A stretch of DNA of 21,053 nucleotides, from NCBI GenBank assembly GCA_003601725.1, contig PIYJ01000009.1, positions 1 to 21,053 on the forward strand. The letters run 5' to 3'. Below are positions 6,753 through 14,244 of this stretch, one piece after another. The stretch's first letter is position 1. Each line of letters begins with the position of its first letter. The position numbers and the translations under genes were made by a program. Origin of the DNA: Candidatus Bathyarchaeota archaeon (GTDB lineage: Archaea > Thermoproteota > Bathyarchaeia > Bathyarchaeales > DTEX01). Below the pieces are notes generated by a model that was not told where the DNA came from, made no database searches, and saw nothing but the letters and a program-made list of their open reading frames with translations.

Positions 6753-7964
6753 TCACGCTCTCCTTTTCGCGCTTACTATGGAGATTACATCTCTATCCTT
6801 CAGAACGTAATCTTCCCCCCTTCTCACCTTGCTTCTGCAGTCAACAGCGTATATGAAGCTCTCCCCAAGTTCCGTGTGAATGAGATATGCCAATTCACGA
6901 GCAGTTGTGCCAGAGGGCACGAGCCTCGCGTCTGGAAGAACCCTGCCATTATGATCGGTAAGCCTCTCAGGGTCCTCAACCGTGTATACCACTATCATAT
7001 TGAGGAGCTTGAAAAAAGCAGCATTGATAGCCTCCTGCACGCCTGTTGTTCCATGCCGCCGCAGCACCCTCTCCCGAATGATCTCTAGAGCTCTCTTCTG
7101 CCTATCAGTTATCTCAGTAGACTTCAAAACCGAGAAGTCATCATCCCCAGGCTTGTACTTTATAAGGTTCTTCTCCGCAGCTCTCCTCAATGCAAGTTCA
7201 GCCTCAGCGCTGCAAGGCACTACGAGATAACCCGAGTCTCTCAGTCTCTCTAGATTTTCCTCAGCCGCTGGAATGTCAATCTTGTTTGCCGCTATCAGCA
7301 TGGGTTTAGAGAGCCTCCGCAGCGTATCCACGAATCTGTAGAAATCCTCTTCGCTCCATCTCGTCGGCTTATCCGCATTCAGATCCGCTTTTCTCAAAGC
7401 TTCAATGATCTGGCTTCTCTTTATAGAAAGTCCGCTAAGCCTACTTTCGAGAAGTGAAGGTAAATCGGCCCTCCGAGACTCCACGGTTCTCACGGTTCTC
7501 TGCCAGTCTCGCCTTATTATCTGAGCCATCCACATCGTTATTTCTCTTTCCAGGAACTTCACGTCTTCAAGGGGATCATGCATTCCAGGCTTGAGGATTC
7601 TTCCCTCCAGATCTGTTGAGCCTGACGCGTCAACGATGTGAATCAACGCGTCAGCCTTTCTTATCTCATCTAAAAATTGATTTCCCAGTCCCCTTCCCTG
7701 CCAAGCATCTGGGACTAAACCCGCTGTGTCTATCAGTTCAACCGGGATAAGTCTAACTCCTTCTATGCATATCGAATTTACAGGATTATCCTTAACATTG
7801 AATTCTCTGCATACGCATTGCGTTCTTAAGTAGCCTACTCCCAAATTCGGCTTTATCGTCGTGAAGGGGTAACTTGCAATCTCAACAGCTGCTAATGTAG
7901 CAGCGCTGAAAAATGTAGATTTTCCGACGTTCGGTTTCCCAACAATCCCCACAGAGAATGGTAT
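6753..7964 (-). CDS. ychF: YchF/OBG-like GTPase (archaeal type), probable ATA start
   Basis: About 400 residues: an N-terminal G domain with P-loop VGIVGKPNVGKST, PFTTI (G2), DTAGL (G3) and NKID (G4), a helical insertion, and a C-terminal TGS domain (from about residue 330 to the end). Archaeal YchF proteins are ribosome-associated P-loop NTPases. A CCREF-like cysteine segment with NPVNSICIEGVR is typical of the archaeal branch. The first usable standard codon is GTG at 7950-7952, giving MGIVGK, which clips the first beta strand and has no ribosome site. Instead AGGGTGA (7971-7977) lies six bases before ATA at 7962-7964, giving (M)PFSVGIVGK, a complete strand. I therefore prefer ATA; the conservative start is 7952. 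Confidence 0.9.
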   Translation of the reverse strand: MPFSVGIVGKPNVGKSTFFSAATLAAVEIASYPFTTIKPNLGVGYLRTQCVCREFNVKDNPVNSICIEGVRLIPVELIDTAGLVPDAWQGRGLGNQFLDEIRKADALIHIVDASGSTDLEGRILKPGMHDPLEDVKFLEREITMWMAQIIRRDWQRTVRTVESRRADLPSLLESRLSGLSIKRSQIIEALRKADLNADKPTRWSEEDFYRFVDTLRRLSKPMLIAANKIDIPAAEENLERLRDSGYLVVPCSAEAELALRRAAEKNLIKYKPGDDDFSVLKSTEITDRQKRALEIIRERVLRRHGTTGVQEAINAAFFKLLNMIVVYTVEDPERLTDHNGRVLPDARLVPSGTTARELAYLIHTELGESFIYAVDCRSKVRRGEDYVLKDRDVISIVSAKRRA

Positions 7965-7977
7965 TGCCAGTCACCCT
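7965..7977 (-). promoter_or_regulatory. Ribosome binding site that supports an ATA start for YchF
   Basis: On the minus strand AGGGTGA occupies 7977-7971, then six bases, then ATA at 7964-7962. The same GGTGA-N6-start spacing occurs at the Hsp20, NAC and SDR starts in this window. Confidence 0.5.
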
Positions 7978-8144
7978 TTAAATGCGCTTTTCCTTATTAT
8001 CCTTCCCATTTCTTAGATTATCTCATCCATTAATATTATTAGCTTACATAAACGCGGGAACACGCAGGATCATGTTTGATGAGTTGAAGGCGAAAAATAA
8101 CCCTGATTAACCGTAAGTTGACGAATGGCTTGGGGGATGGATGC

Positions 8145-9536
8145 TTATTTTTCAGTGATGCTTTGAGGTTCCCTTCTCATTATTTCCCTTGCCACTATGA
8201 CTCCGCTTGCACTTGCCTGAATAAGCCCCCGGGTTACTCCTGCCCCGTCACCTATTGTGAACAGATTTTTCACTTTTGTCTCAAGAGTCTCATTAAGCTC
8301 AAGCCTTGAAGAATAGAACTTTACCTCCACTCCGTACAGAAGGGTATGCTTGCTGTAAATTCCAGGTGCAACCTTGTCTAAAGCCTGAAGCATCTCCCGA
8401 ATATCCGTCAAGTAGCGATAGGGCAGAACGAAGCTGAGATCGCCAGGAGTAGCCGTCTTCAAGGTCGGCTTCACAACGCTTCTTTTGATCCGCTCCTCCG
8501 TTGACCTTCTACCCAAAATCAAGTCTCCCAGCCGCTGAATTATAACCGTCCCACTCAGCAAGTTCGCAAGCCTAGCAATGTATTCTCCGTAAGCTATGGG
8601 CTCCCTGAAAGGATAGGTGAAAGATGTGCTTACTAGAATGGCAAAGTTCGTATTCTCCGTCTTTCTATTCGCATAGCTCTGCCCATTGACGCTTATCACC
8701 CCATCGTAAGACTCAGTTATCACCTCACCGTATGGAGCTACACAGAACGTTCTCACCTTATCATCGAATGCCCGAGAATAATAAATGAACTTAGGCTCAT
8801 ACAAGACATCAGTTAGGTTCTCCATCACTGATGCCAGCGTCTCAACCCTAACCCCCACATCTACAGGGTTATTCAGCGTCTTCAAACCTAAAGCCTGAGC
8901 TTCAGACTTCAACCATTCCGCGCCGACTCTTCCAGGGGCCACTATCACATATTTGCCTAGGAATCTTTCGCCATTTATAGTCTCGACGCCTTTAACTTTT
9001 CTATCTTCCACAAGGAGATCCTTAACTTCAGTGTTTGTTCTAACTTCGACGTGATCGTTTATGTCTTGCCGTATCTTCTGGAGGACTTCTCTGCATTTAT
9101 CTGTGCCTAAATGCCGAATCTTCTGCCTTATCAGTTGTAAGCCGGCTAAGGAAGCTCGTTTTTCAATTCTTTCCACTTCATCAATATCATAACCATAAAC
9201 AACAGGTGAGTCCGCATACTTGGCGTAAGTCTTATCTACATAGTCTAAAAGACTGGAAAGCCTCTCTTTGCCGATATATTCATCAAGCCATCCTCCCACT
9301 GATGTTGAAAGCGTCAGTTTCCCATCGCTGAATGCTCCCGCTCCTCCCCAGCCTGAGAGTAGCTGGCATGGACGGCAATTGATGCATCCGAGTCCTCTAC
9401 TCGCGGGGCATTTACGTTTATCAATATCTGAACCTTTCTCCAGCATAAGTATGCTCAGGTCAGTCTTACCGGATAGTTCCAGAGCTGAGAAGATCCCCGC
9501 GGGGCCGGCTCCAACGATTATTACGTCATATCTCAA
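8145..9536 (-). CDS. FAD-dependent dehydrogenase (COG2509-like)
   Basis: 463 residues. The N-terminal Rossmann dinucleotide motif is VIIVGAGPAG (GxGxxG at residues 9-14), with MLEKG ending beta-2 (Glu binding the ribose). A Cys-rich loop follows (KRKCPASRGLGC, then INCRPC), leading into LLSGWGGAGAFSDGK. This combination is characteristic of the uncharacterised FAD-dependent dehydrogenase group COG2509. A second FAD motif near the C-terminus, LFTIGDGAGVTRGLIQASASG, completes the cofactor site. The four-Cys loop near residues 43-57 could hold a metal or act in redox chemistry; that is inference. The start is TTG 9536, followed by AGATATGAC; upstream GGGAAGGGAAG serves as ribosome site and no other in-frame start is near. 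The substrate is unknown. Confidence 0.87.
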   Translation of the reverse strand: MRYDVIIVGAGPAGIFSALELSGKTDLSILMLEKGSDIDKRKCPASRGLGCINCRPCQLLSGWGGAGAFSDGKLTLSTSVGGWLDEYIGKERLSSLLDYVDKTYAKYADSPVVYGYDIDEVERIEKRASLAGLQLIRQKIRHLGTDKCREVLQKIRQDINDHVEVRTNTEVKDLLVEDRKVKGVETINGERFLGKYVIVAPGRVGAEWLKSEAQALGLKTLNNPVDVGVRVETLASVMENLTDVLYEPKFIYYSRAFDDKVRTFCVAPYGEVITESYDGVISVNGQSYANRKTENTNFAILVSTSFTYPFREPIAYGEYIARLANLLSGTVIIQRLGDLILGRRSTEERIKRSVVKPTLKTATPGDLSFVLPYRYLTDIREMLQALDKVAPGIYSKHTLLYGVEVKFYSSRLELNETLETKVKNLFTIGDGAGVTRGLIQASASGVIVAREIMRREPQSITEK

Positions 9537-9605
9537 AAGCTTCCCTTCCCGAAGGAAATACGGATTTCATGATTATTTATATTTCTTTTTGTCGATTAAA
9601 ATAGA

Positions 9606-10778
9606 CTAAAGCACCTTCTCCATCCTTTCACATGCTTCTCTAATCTTCTCTTTAGGCTGCGTCACAGAAAACCGTATGTATCCTTCGCCGTACTCCCCGA
9701 ATCCTATTCCCGGAGTGGTAACGACGCCTACGTCTAAGAGTCTCTGGCTGAACTTCATCGAGTCCTCTCCACACTTGACCCAGACATAAAAGGTCGCTAA
9801 AGGCTTCTTGCATTCCAGCCCAAGCCGTCTAAGCCCCTTCACTAGCTCTTCCCTTCTCTCGCCGTATATCCTCGCGATCTCCTTGACGTACTCAGGCGGC
9901 TCCCCGTTTACGTATCTTTTCAAAGCTCGTACAGCTACTCGTTGGGTATAGCGGGGTGGACCTGAATCTACTTGAGCCTTAATTTTTAAAAGGCCATTTA
10001 TGATGTCGCGGTTGCCCACGGCGAAACCTATGCGGTCACCCGTCATGCTGAAGGTCTTTGAGCAGGAGTGGAATTCTATTGCTACGTCTTTTCCTCCTTC
10101 GACTTCAAGTATGCTTGGTGCCTTGTAACCGTCGAACGTTATTTCGGAGTATGCGTTATCATAGCAGACTATTATGTTGTTCTCCTCTGCGAAGTCTACG
10201 ATCTGCTTAAGGCTCATCTTATCCATCACGCTTCCCGTAGGGTTATTCGGATAATTCAGAAACATCATCTTCACGTTCTCCAAGTTCATCTCAGCGAGCG
10301 ATTCAACATCAGGTCTGAAATCATTCTCTTCAAGCAGAGGCATAACCATCGGTACGCCTTCGCTCAATATCGTCGCTCCATTAGCATAAACAGGATATGC
10401 GGGGTTTGGAACGAGAACCTTATCGCCGGGATTAACAAAGGCTCGAGCTATATTCGCCAATCCCTCCTTCGACCCGATTAATGCGATCACCTCGCTCTTC
10501 GGGTCAAGGTCAACCCCGAATCTTCCCTTATACCACTCTGCAACTGCTTCTTTGAATTCTGGTTCTCCTTGACTGAATGAGTAGTTATGGTTCTTGGGGT
10601 TTGAACTCTCCTCAGCCAAAGCTTCAAGTATGAATTTCGGCGGTGAAAAATCAGGATCCCCTATGCTCAGAGAGATCAAGTCAACCCCTTGACGCTTCTT
10701 CTCATTTATGATCTTCTCAAGCTCCGCAAATATGTACGGCGGGAGCTTCTTCACTCTTTCTGCAAGTTCAATTCTCAT
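9606..10778 (-). CDS. dapL: Class I/II PLP aminotransferase, LL-diaminopimelate aminotransferase-like
   Basis: 390 residues with the complete fold-type I signature: SIGDPDFSPP, NYSFSQGEPEFKEAVA, NYPNNPTG (175-182), the D207/Y210 pair in CYDNAYSE, the PLP lysine K241 in SCSKTFSMTGDRIGFAVG, and the C-terminal carboxylate-binding Arg in EGYIRFSVTQP. The GIGFGEYGEGYIR block and SKTFSMTGDRIG are close to LL-diaminopimelate aminotransferases and related aspartate/alanine-type enzymes. In archaea DapL would serve lysine synthesis because there is no murein. No other lysine gene lies in the window, so a broader aminotransferase role is possible and the symbol is tentative. ATG 10778 is the first Met; 69 bp separate the gene from the FAD dehydrogenase downstream. 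Confidence 0.85.
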   Translation of the reverse strand: MRIELAERVKKLPPYIFAELEKIINEKKRQGVDLISLSIGDPDFSPPKFILEALAEESSNPKNHNYSFSQGEPEFKEAVAEWYKGRFGVDLDPKSEVIALIGSKEGLANIARAFVNPGDKVLVPNPAYPVYANGATILSEGVPMVMPLLEENDFRPDVESLAEMNLENVKMMFLNYPNNPTGSVMDKMSLKQIVDFAEENNIIVCYDNAYSEITFDGYKAPSILEVEGGKDVAIEFHSCSKTFSMTGDRIGFAVGNRDIINGLLKIKAQVDSGPPRYTQRVAVRALKRYVNGEPPEYVKEIARIYGERREELVKGLRRLGLECKKPLATFYVWVKCGEDSMKFSQRLLDVGVVTTPGIGFGEYGEGYIRFSVTQPKEKIREACERMEKVL

Positions 10779-10962
10779 CGATTCATCTCACAGCTCCTTT
10801 CTTGCATATTTTTAATTCGCCAATCACTTGAGTCTTACGGTAAATCTGCAACTTCAACATTTTCTCTTTGGGATATTGCGGTCAAAAGGATGCCTAATAG
10901 GATGTGAAAAACTTATTGGAGAAGAAACACAATTTTAACTGATAAGAAAGAGGCAAAGAAAG

Positions 10963-11340
10963 ATGAGCAGCAATCAAGAAGGCATATATGTGATTCAGAA
11001 ACATCAAGCTACACATCTTCACTGGGACTTACGATTAGAGATGGACGGCGTATTAAAGAGCTGGGCGGTGCCGAAGGAACCTCCAACAGAGAAAGGTGTG
11101 AGAAGACTCGCCGTCTTAGTGGAGGATCACCCCTTGGAATATGCAGATTTCGAGGGGACAATTCCAGAGGGGCAGTACGGCGCAGGCATCGTTGAGATAT
11201 GGGATAAGGGAACGTACAAATTGATCGATCGTAAGCCTCACAAGATCGTTTTCGAGATAAATGGAAAACGATTGAAAGGAAGATACTGCCTATTACGGTT
11301 TAAAGGAGAGAAGAACTGGCTGTTTTTTAAAACAAAATAG
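10963..11340 (+). CDS. Stand-alone LigD-type DNA 3'-phosphoesterase
   Basis: 125 residues that consist only of the phosphoesterase domain found at the N-terminus of bacterial LigD. All six active-site residues known from Pseudomonas LigD are present with identical spacing: H14, H20, D22, R24 (QKHQATHLHWDLRLE), H56 (VEDHPLEY) and Y60. The core IPEGQYGAG and IWDKGTY also match. The enzyme removes 3'-phosphates and 3'-ribonucleotides from DNA ends so they can be sealed. No ligase, primase or Ku gene is adjacent; free-standing versions are known in some archaea. GAGG lies nine bases before ATG 10963. The next gene starts 10 bp after its stop and is probably co-transcribed. Confidence 0.95.
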   Translation: MSSNQEGIYVIQKHQATHLHWDLRLEMDGVLKSWAVPKEPPTEKGVRRLAVLVEDHPLEYADFEGTIPEGQYGAGIVEIWDKGTYKLIDRKPHKIVFEINGKRLKGRYCLLRFKGEKNWLFFKTK

Positions 11341-11350
11341 TGCGTGAACC

Positions 11351-11836
11351 ATGACCCGTAGAAAGGGCACATTGCTCGGCGTGATCTCTGACATCTTCGC
11401 AGAGAACGCATCATCCTTCGATCCCCCCGTAGGAGTAGAACTAATAGAAAAGGTCAATTCTGATACGGTAAGAGTTCAATTTATCGATGATGTGGACTGC
11501 GATCTTCTCTGCAGGGAAGCTATAAAAGAAGGATATCGCGTCGAAAGGGGGAGATTTACTCCAAGAATAATATACAACGGCACAATCATAGCCAGAGTAG
11601 GCAGCCAATCTGACCCTGCTAAGCAACGCAGCATCTTTATCTATCTGATTCCTTTTGATGAAGGAGAGATGAATATGTACCGGAAAGTCGCGGCTGTGCG
11701 GCATGGAGTTATGGATCCTCGAACGGGCCGCATGAACTTTGAAAAGTTTCTGGAGTATAACCTTAAGGTTATCAGGCTGCTGGAGAGATACAGGAAGATC
11801 AGATACGAGAGTCTCTCGAAGAGACTTTTCCATTGA
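11351..11836 (+). CDS. Unrecognised conserved-looking protein downstream of the phosphoesterase
   Basis: 161 residues of unknown function; I recognise no domain. It is soluble, mixed alpha/beta and basic at the C-terminus. The N-terminal 60 residues include GVELIEKVNSDTVRVQFIDD, which reads as beta hairpin, followed by CDLLCREAIKEGYRVERG. The middle GTIIARVGSQSDPAKQR leads to a strand IFIYLIPFD, and the end is a long basic helix (LEYNLKVIRLLERYRKI). It lies 10 bp after the LigD-type phosphoesterase, so a role in DNA end processing or binding is a positional guess only. Start ATG 11351 follows TGCGTGAACC, a weak ribosome site. The codon pattern resembles its neighbours, with no sign of transfer. 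Confidence 0.7.
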   Translation: MTRRKGTLLGVISDIFAENASSFDPPVGVELIEKVNSDTVRVQFIDDVDCDLLCREAIKEGYRVERGRFTPRIIYNGTIIARVGSQSDPAKQRSIFIYLIPFDEGEMNMYRKVAAVRHGVMDPRTGRMNFEKFLEYNLKVIRLLERYRKIRYESLSKRLFH

Positions 11837-11935
11837 TTCTTGCCACATCTTTTCTTTCTTTGTGTTTGCTTTGTCAACATCTTTACGATGATTGAGACTG
11901 CTTGTTTTAAGCGGCTTTTTGCCCCGTTTCGTTTA

Positions 11936-11949
11936 TTACCTTTTGGTAA
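11936..11949 (+). promoter_or_regulatory. Candidate operator 1 of the heat-shock operon
   Basis: A perfect palindrome TTACC-TTTT-GGTAA immediately upstream of the TATA box, overlapping the expected BRE. Confidence 0.55.
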
Positions 11950-11950
11950 C

Positions 11951-11959
11951 ATTTAAATA
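11951..11959 (+). promoter_or_regulatory. TATA box of the heat-shock operon
   Basis: ATTTAAATA lies between two palindromes. The predicted transcription start is near 11980, giving a short leader of about 12 nt before ATG 11993. Confidence 0.6.
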
Positions 11960-11974
11960 TTACCAAATAGTAAT
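11959..11974 (+). promoter_or_regulatory. Candidate operator 2 of the heat-shock operon
   Basis: The palindrome ATTAC-CAAATA-GTAAT lies just downstream of TATA, where a bound protein would block polymerase. It shares the TTAC...GTAA half-sites with operator 1. Confidence 0.55.
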
Positions 11975-11992
11975 AAAATATGGGCGAGGCAC

Positions 11993-12406
11993 ATGGGACT
12001 CAAGCTTCAATTGGTCAGAGACGGCCATGTGATCTTCGAAGTTCCAATATCAATCACGGAATGGTCCAAAGAGAACCTTGAAAATGAGATGAGATCCATC
12101 GAGGAAGAGTTCCAGAGATTCTCAAAGATCTTCGATGCCCTATCTAATGAGACACGCATAAGGATTATGAGAAGATTCCTAATGGAAGAAGATGCCTCAG
12201 TAAGATTCGCAGATCTAATGCAGGACCTCGATTTAAACCCTAAGATCGTCTGGGAGAATCTTGGAAAGCTAAGCCGATGCGGCTTCCTAGTGAAGACCGG
12301 AAGAGGCAGATATAGATGCTCAGAATTTGGGCAGAGAGCTTTCATGCTTATGGGCCTCGCCTTGAGACGCTTGCTGGAAAGCATCGAGGAGATTGAAGAA
12401 ATTTAG
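11993..12406 (+). CDS. Winged-helix (ArsR-like) regulator, probable heat-shock repressor
   Basis: 137 residues. An N-terminal strand-rich piece (LKLQLVRDGHVIFEVPISI) and a coiled helix lead into a winged helix: FDALSNETRIRIMRRFL (helix 1), RFADLMQDLDLNPKIVWENLGKLSRCGFL (helices 2-3) and the wing VKTGRGRYRCSEFGQRA. It starts 14 bp upstream of an Hsp20 gene. The same arrangement is known for archaeal heat-shock repressors such as Archaeoglobus HSR1, and Pyrococcus Phr is a comparable regulator. Its promoter carries two palindromes around the TATA box, which fits autorepression. GAGG (11985-11988) precedes ATG 11993; an ATG at 11980 is out of frame. Assignment as the heat-shock repressor rests on context and operator architecture, not on a family signature. 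Confidence 0.82.
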   Translation: MGLKLQLVRDGHVIFEVPISITEWSKENLENEMRSIEEEFQRFSKIFDALSNETRIRIMRRFLMEEDASVRFADLMQDLDLNPKIVWENLGKLSRCGFLVKTGRGRYRCSEFGQRAFMLMGLALRRLLESIEEIEEI

Positions 12407-12413
12407 GAGGTGA
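12405..12413 (+). promoter_or_regulatory. Near-perfect Shine-Dalgarno site deciding the TTG start of Hsp20
   Basis: AGGAGGTGA overlaps the regulator's stop codon and ends six bases before TTG 12420. ATG 12416 and GTG 12411 are out of frame and stop within a few codons. Confidence 0.7.
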
Positions 12414-12419
12414 GGATGC

Positions 12420-13013
12420 TTGTCAGATGATTACTGGGACAGATGGTTTGGAAGGAGAAGATTCCCGTTCTTTAGGGGAAGCATCTTCAGCGGTATTGAT
12501 GAAATGTTTAGGGAAATGGAGGAGATGATGAGGAGGGAGCTCGAGGAGCTTTCAAAGGGTACACCTAGGAATCTGATTCGTGAAAAGACTCTGCCAGATG
12601 GGACGAAGATACGTCAGTGGGGGCCATTCATCTACGGATACAGCGTCACAATAGGGCCTGACGGTAAACCTCAGATCAGAGAATTCGGCAATGTGAAGCC
12701 GGAGGTAAGCCTGGGAGGACCAAAGATTAACATCCGAGAGGAACGGGAGCCGCTCGTAGACGTGATGGAGACGGATGAAGAGATCAAAGTCGTCGCGGAG
12801 CTGCCAGGCGTAGAAAAGAAGGACATAAAACTTTACGGAACCGAGGATACATTGACGATCTCGGTGGACACCCCTGAACGGAAATACTATAAGAAAGTCG
12901 AGTTGCCATCGAGGGTTGACACCAAGGGTACCAAAGCTTCCTACAAGAACGGTGTACTAGAGGTCACATTGAAGAAGAGAAAGGAACCTGAGGGCGAACC
13001 GATACTTCTTTAA
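12420..13013 (+). CDS. hsp20: Hsp20/alpha-crystallin small heat-shock protein
   Basis: 197 residues. The N-terminal arm is rich in Arg, Phe and acidic residues (WDRWFGRRRFPFFRG, then GIDEMFREMEEMMRRELEEL). A linker with GPFIYGYSVTIGPDGKP precedes the alpha-crystallin domain (roughly 105-190), seen as PLVDVMETDEEIKVVAELPGVEKKDI, the strand YYKKVELPSRVD, and NGVLEVTLKKR (the usual xGVLxxxxPK block). The tail EPILL is an I/L-x-I/L-like motif that docks neighbouring dimers. It acts as an ATP-independent holdase oligomer in the cytoplasm. The start is TTG 12420, set by AGGAGGTGA six bases upstream. It is co-transcribed with the upstream winged-helix regulator, so expression should rise on heat shock. 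A T6 run at 13026-13031 may partly terminate after it. Confidence 0.95.
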   Translation: MSDDYWDRWFGRRRFPFFRGSIFSGIDEMFREMEEMMRRELEELSKGTPRNLIREKTLPDGTKIRQWGPFIYGYSVTIGPDGKPQIREFGNVKPEVSLGGPKINIREEREPLVDVMETDEEIKVVAELPGVEKKDIKLYGTEDTLTISVDTPERKYYKKVELPSRVDTKGTKASYKNGVLEVTLKKRKEPEGEPILL

Positions 13014-13025
13014 TCTCCTCCGCCA

Positions 13026-13031
13026 TTTTTT
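13026..13031 (+). terminator. Oligo-T run after hsp20
   Basis: Six T between hsp20 and the HExxH gene. It could attenuate read-through into the third gene. Confidence 0.35.
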
Positions 13032-13043
13032 AGGTAGTCAACG

Positions 13044-13529
13044 ATGAGCCGAGAGGATTTCGCCGAGCAGTTGGAGAGATGCAGAGATTACGGAGACCTA
13101 TTTGAGATTGTGAAGAAGGTTGTTAAGAAGAAGCTCGGTAGAGAAAGAGCTGGGTTAATGCTTTATCTAGGGAATCTTCCCATTCATATCGGGGCGTTTC
13201 ACGGAGTCGGATCAAATGGCATAGTCATAAATAAGAGGCTGCTCAATGCGATCTCGTTTAACTCAACCGTCGAGATAAACTCGTATATATTTACGCTTCT
13301 GCTTCATGAGTATCTTCATTCATTAGGCTATATGGATGAACGTAAGGTGAGGAGACTCGTCTATGAGATATGCCGAGAAACTTTTGGAGAAAAGCATCCA
13401 GCTACGCAATTCGCTTTCTCTATTCCTAGGTCTAAACTGATCCCTTCGAAGTCTCATATCGACGAAGGAAACGGGAAACTTGAAATAGTAAAGGATTTTG
13501 ATAGATCACATTTATCTTATATCGGTTAA
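13044..13529 (+). CDS. Small putative zinc metallopeptidase (HExxH)
   Basis: 161 residues with no signal peptide or membrane segment. Residues 88-98 read HEYLHSLGYMD, an HExxHxxGxxD pattern: two His ligands, catalytic Glu89, the Gly turn and D98 as possible third ligand. That arrangement is known from the snapalysin type of metzincins, but no overall similarity to that family is apparent, and E99 could be the ligand instead. The preceding strands (GIVINKRLLNAI, then INSYIFTLLL) fit an edge strand and active-site helix of a minimal zincin. It is 30 bp after hsp20 and probably belongs to the heat-shock operon, which suggests damaged-protein turnover (inference). The stop overlaps the convergent GPN-loop gene by 4 nt. 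Confidence 0.7.
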   Translation: MSREDFAEQLERCRDYGDLFEIVKKVVKKKLGRERAGLMLYLGNLPIHIGAFHGVGSNGIVINKRLLNAISFNSTVEINSYIFTLLLHEYLHSLGYMDERKVRRLVYEICRETFGEKHPATQFAFSIPRSKLIPSKSHIDEGNGKLEIVKDFDRSHLSYIG

Positions 13530-14244
13530 GTTAGGTCTCCACAGGAGCATCTGATCTCATACAATATATCTAGAAGCTCATCAAACCCCATCTCCGTCTT
13601 AGCAAAGATGAATGGGATTCTCTGGGCGGGCAAGACTTCCTGAAGCAATTCTGACATGGAATGATAGATATCCAAGATTACTCCCTTTGCCTTGATTACT
13701 TCTTTGAACTCAAGAGGATTCGAGAGGAAACTCTGCATTAACATCCTTTCTTTTCCGCTTAGAAGATCAGCCTTATTGACGACATTGACTGCGTTGATTC
13801 CAAGCCGATATTTCGTCGCAAGCGAATAAAGATACGCTGCGGCAGATCTTTTACGCCTATGCTGGCGTCGAGAATGAAGATTCCGACAGGGTCTTTTAAC
13901 TGATTGATTATTTTCGGTCCGCATCTGTGAAATGAAAAGATTTCTAGCCGTCCCGGCGTGTCTATCGGGACGAAATCTTCATCGTAATTCGGGATTTCAA
14001 TGTTTTCGAGCTTCTCCATCGCCCTTATCACGGCGCCGTTCGGTCCCAGCCTTTCTCTCTTCATGATTCGTTCAACAGTTATTCTTTCTCTAACATCGAA
14101 GCTGCATTTGTAAGAGACGGATAAGCATCCCGGGTCTAGGTTAACATACTTAACGGAATAGCCTTCTCTTTCCAGGTACGCGCCGAACTTCTCAGTCAGT
14201 AAACTCTTGCCGCATCCAGCTGGACCCAGAATCATGACGTTCAT
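13526..14244 (-). pseudogene. GPN-loop GTPase with a one-base frameshift
   Basis: The N-terminal part (from ATG 14244) has P-loop GPAGCGKS (7-14), VNLDPG, the family-defining GPN triplet (67-69, LGPNGAVIRA) and DTPGRLEIF. After DASIGVK the frame breaks, and the remainder (SAAAYLYSLATKYRLGINA, then VNVVNKADLL with the G4 NKAD) continues in the -1 frame to the stop at 13526. The join is at the four-base run TTTT (plus strand) 13849-13852. One extra A on the coding strand would restore an intact protein of about 239 residues, the usual family length. GPN-loop GTPases are universal in archaea and eukaryotes, where they act in RNA polymerase assembly. A homopolymer sequencing or assembly error is the likeliest cause; a real mutation or frameshifting is possible. 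Confidence 0.88.

Noticed and set aside
8077..8106. Possible C/D-box sRNA (TGATGA ... CTGA)
   Set aside because: Only one box pair, with no D'/C' boxes or terminal stem; such pairs are expected by chance.
9268..9609. Plus-strand open frame of 113 codons
   Set aside because: Antisense shadow of the FAD dehydrogenase N-terminal region, rich in Ser/Pro as typical of antisense frames.
13840..13860. Programmed -1 frameshifting in the GPN-loop gene
   Set aside because: The A-run is short, no clear stimulatory structure or canonical heptamer is present, and family members are encoded in one frame; kept only as a remote alternative.
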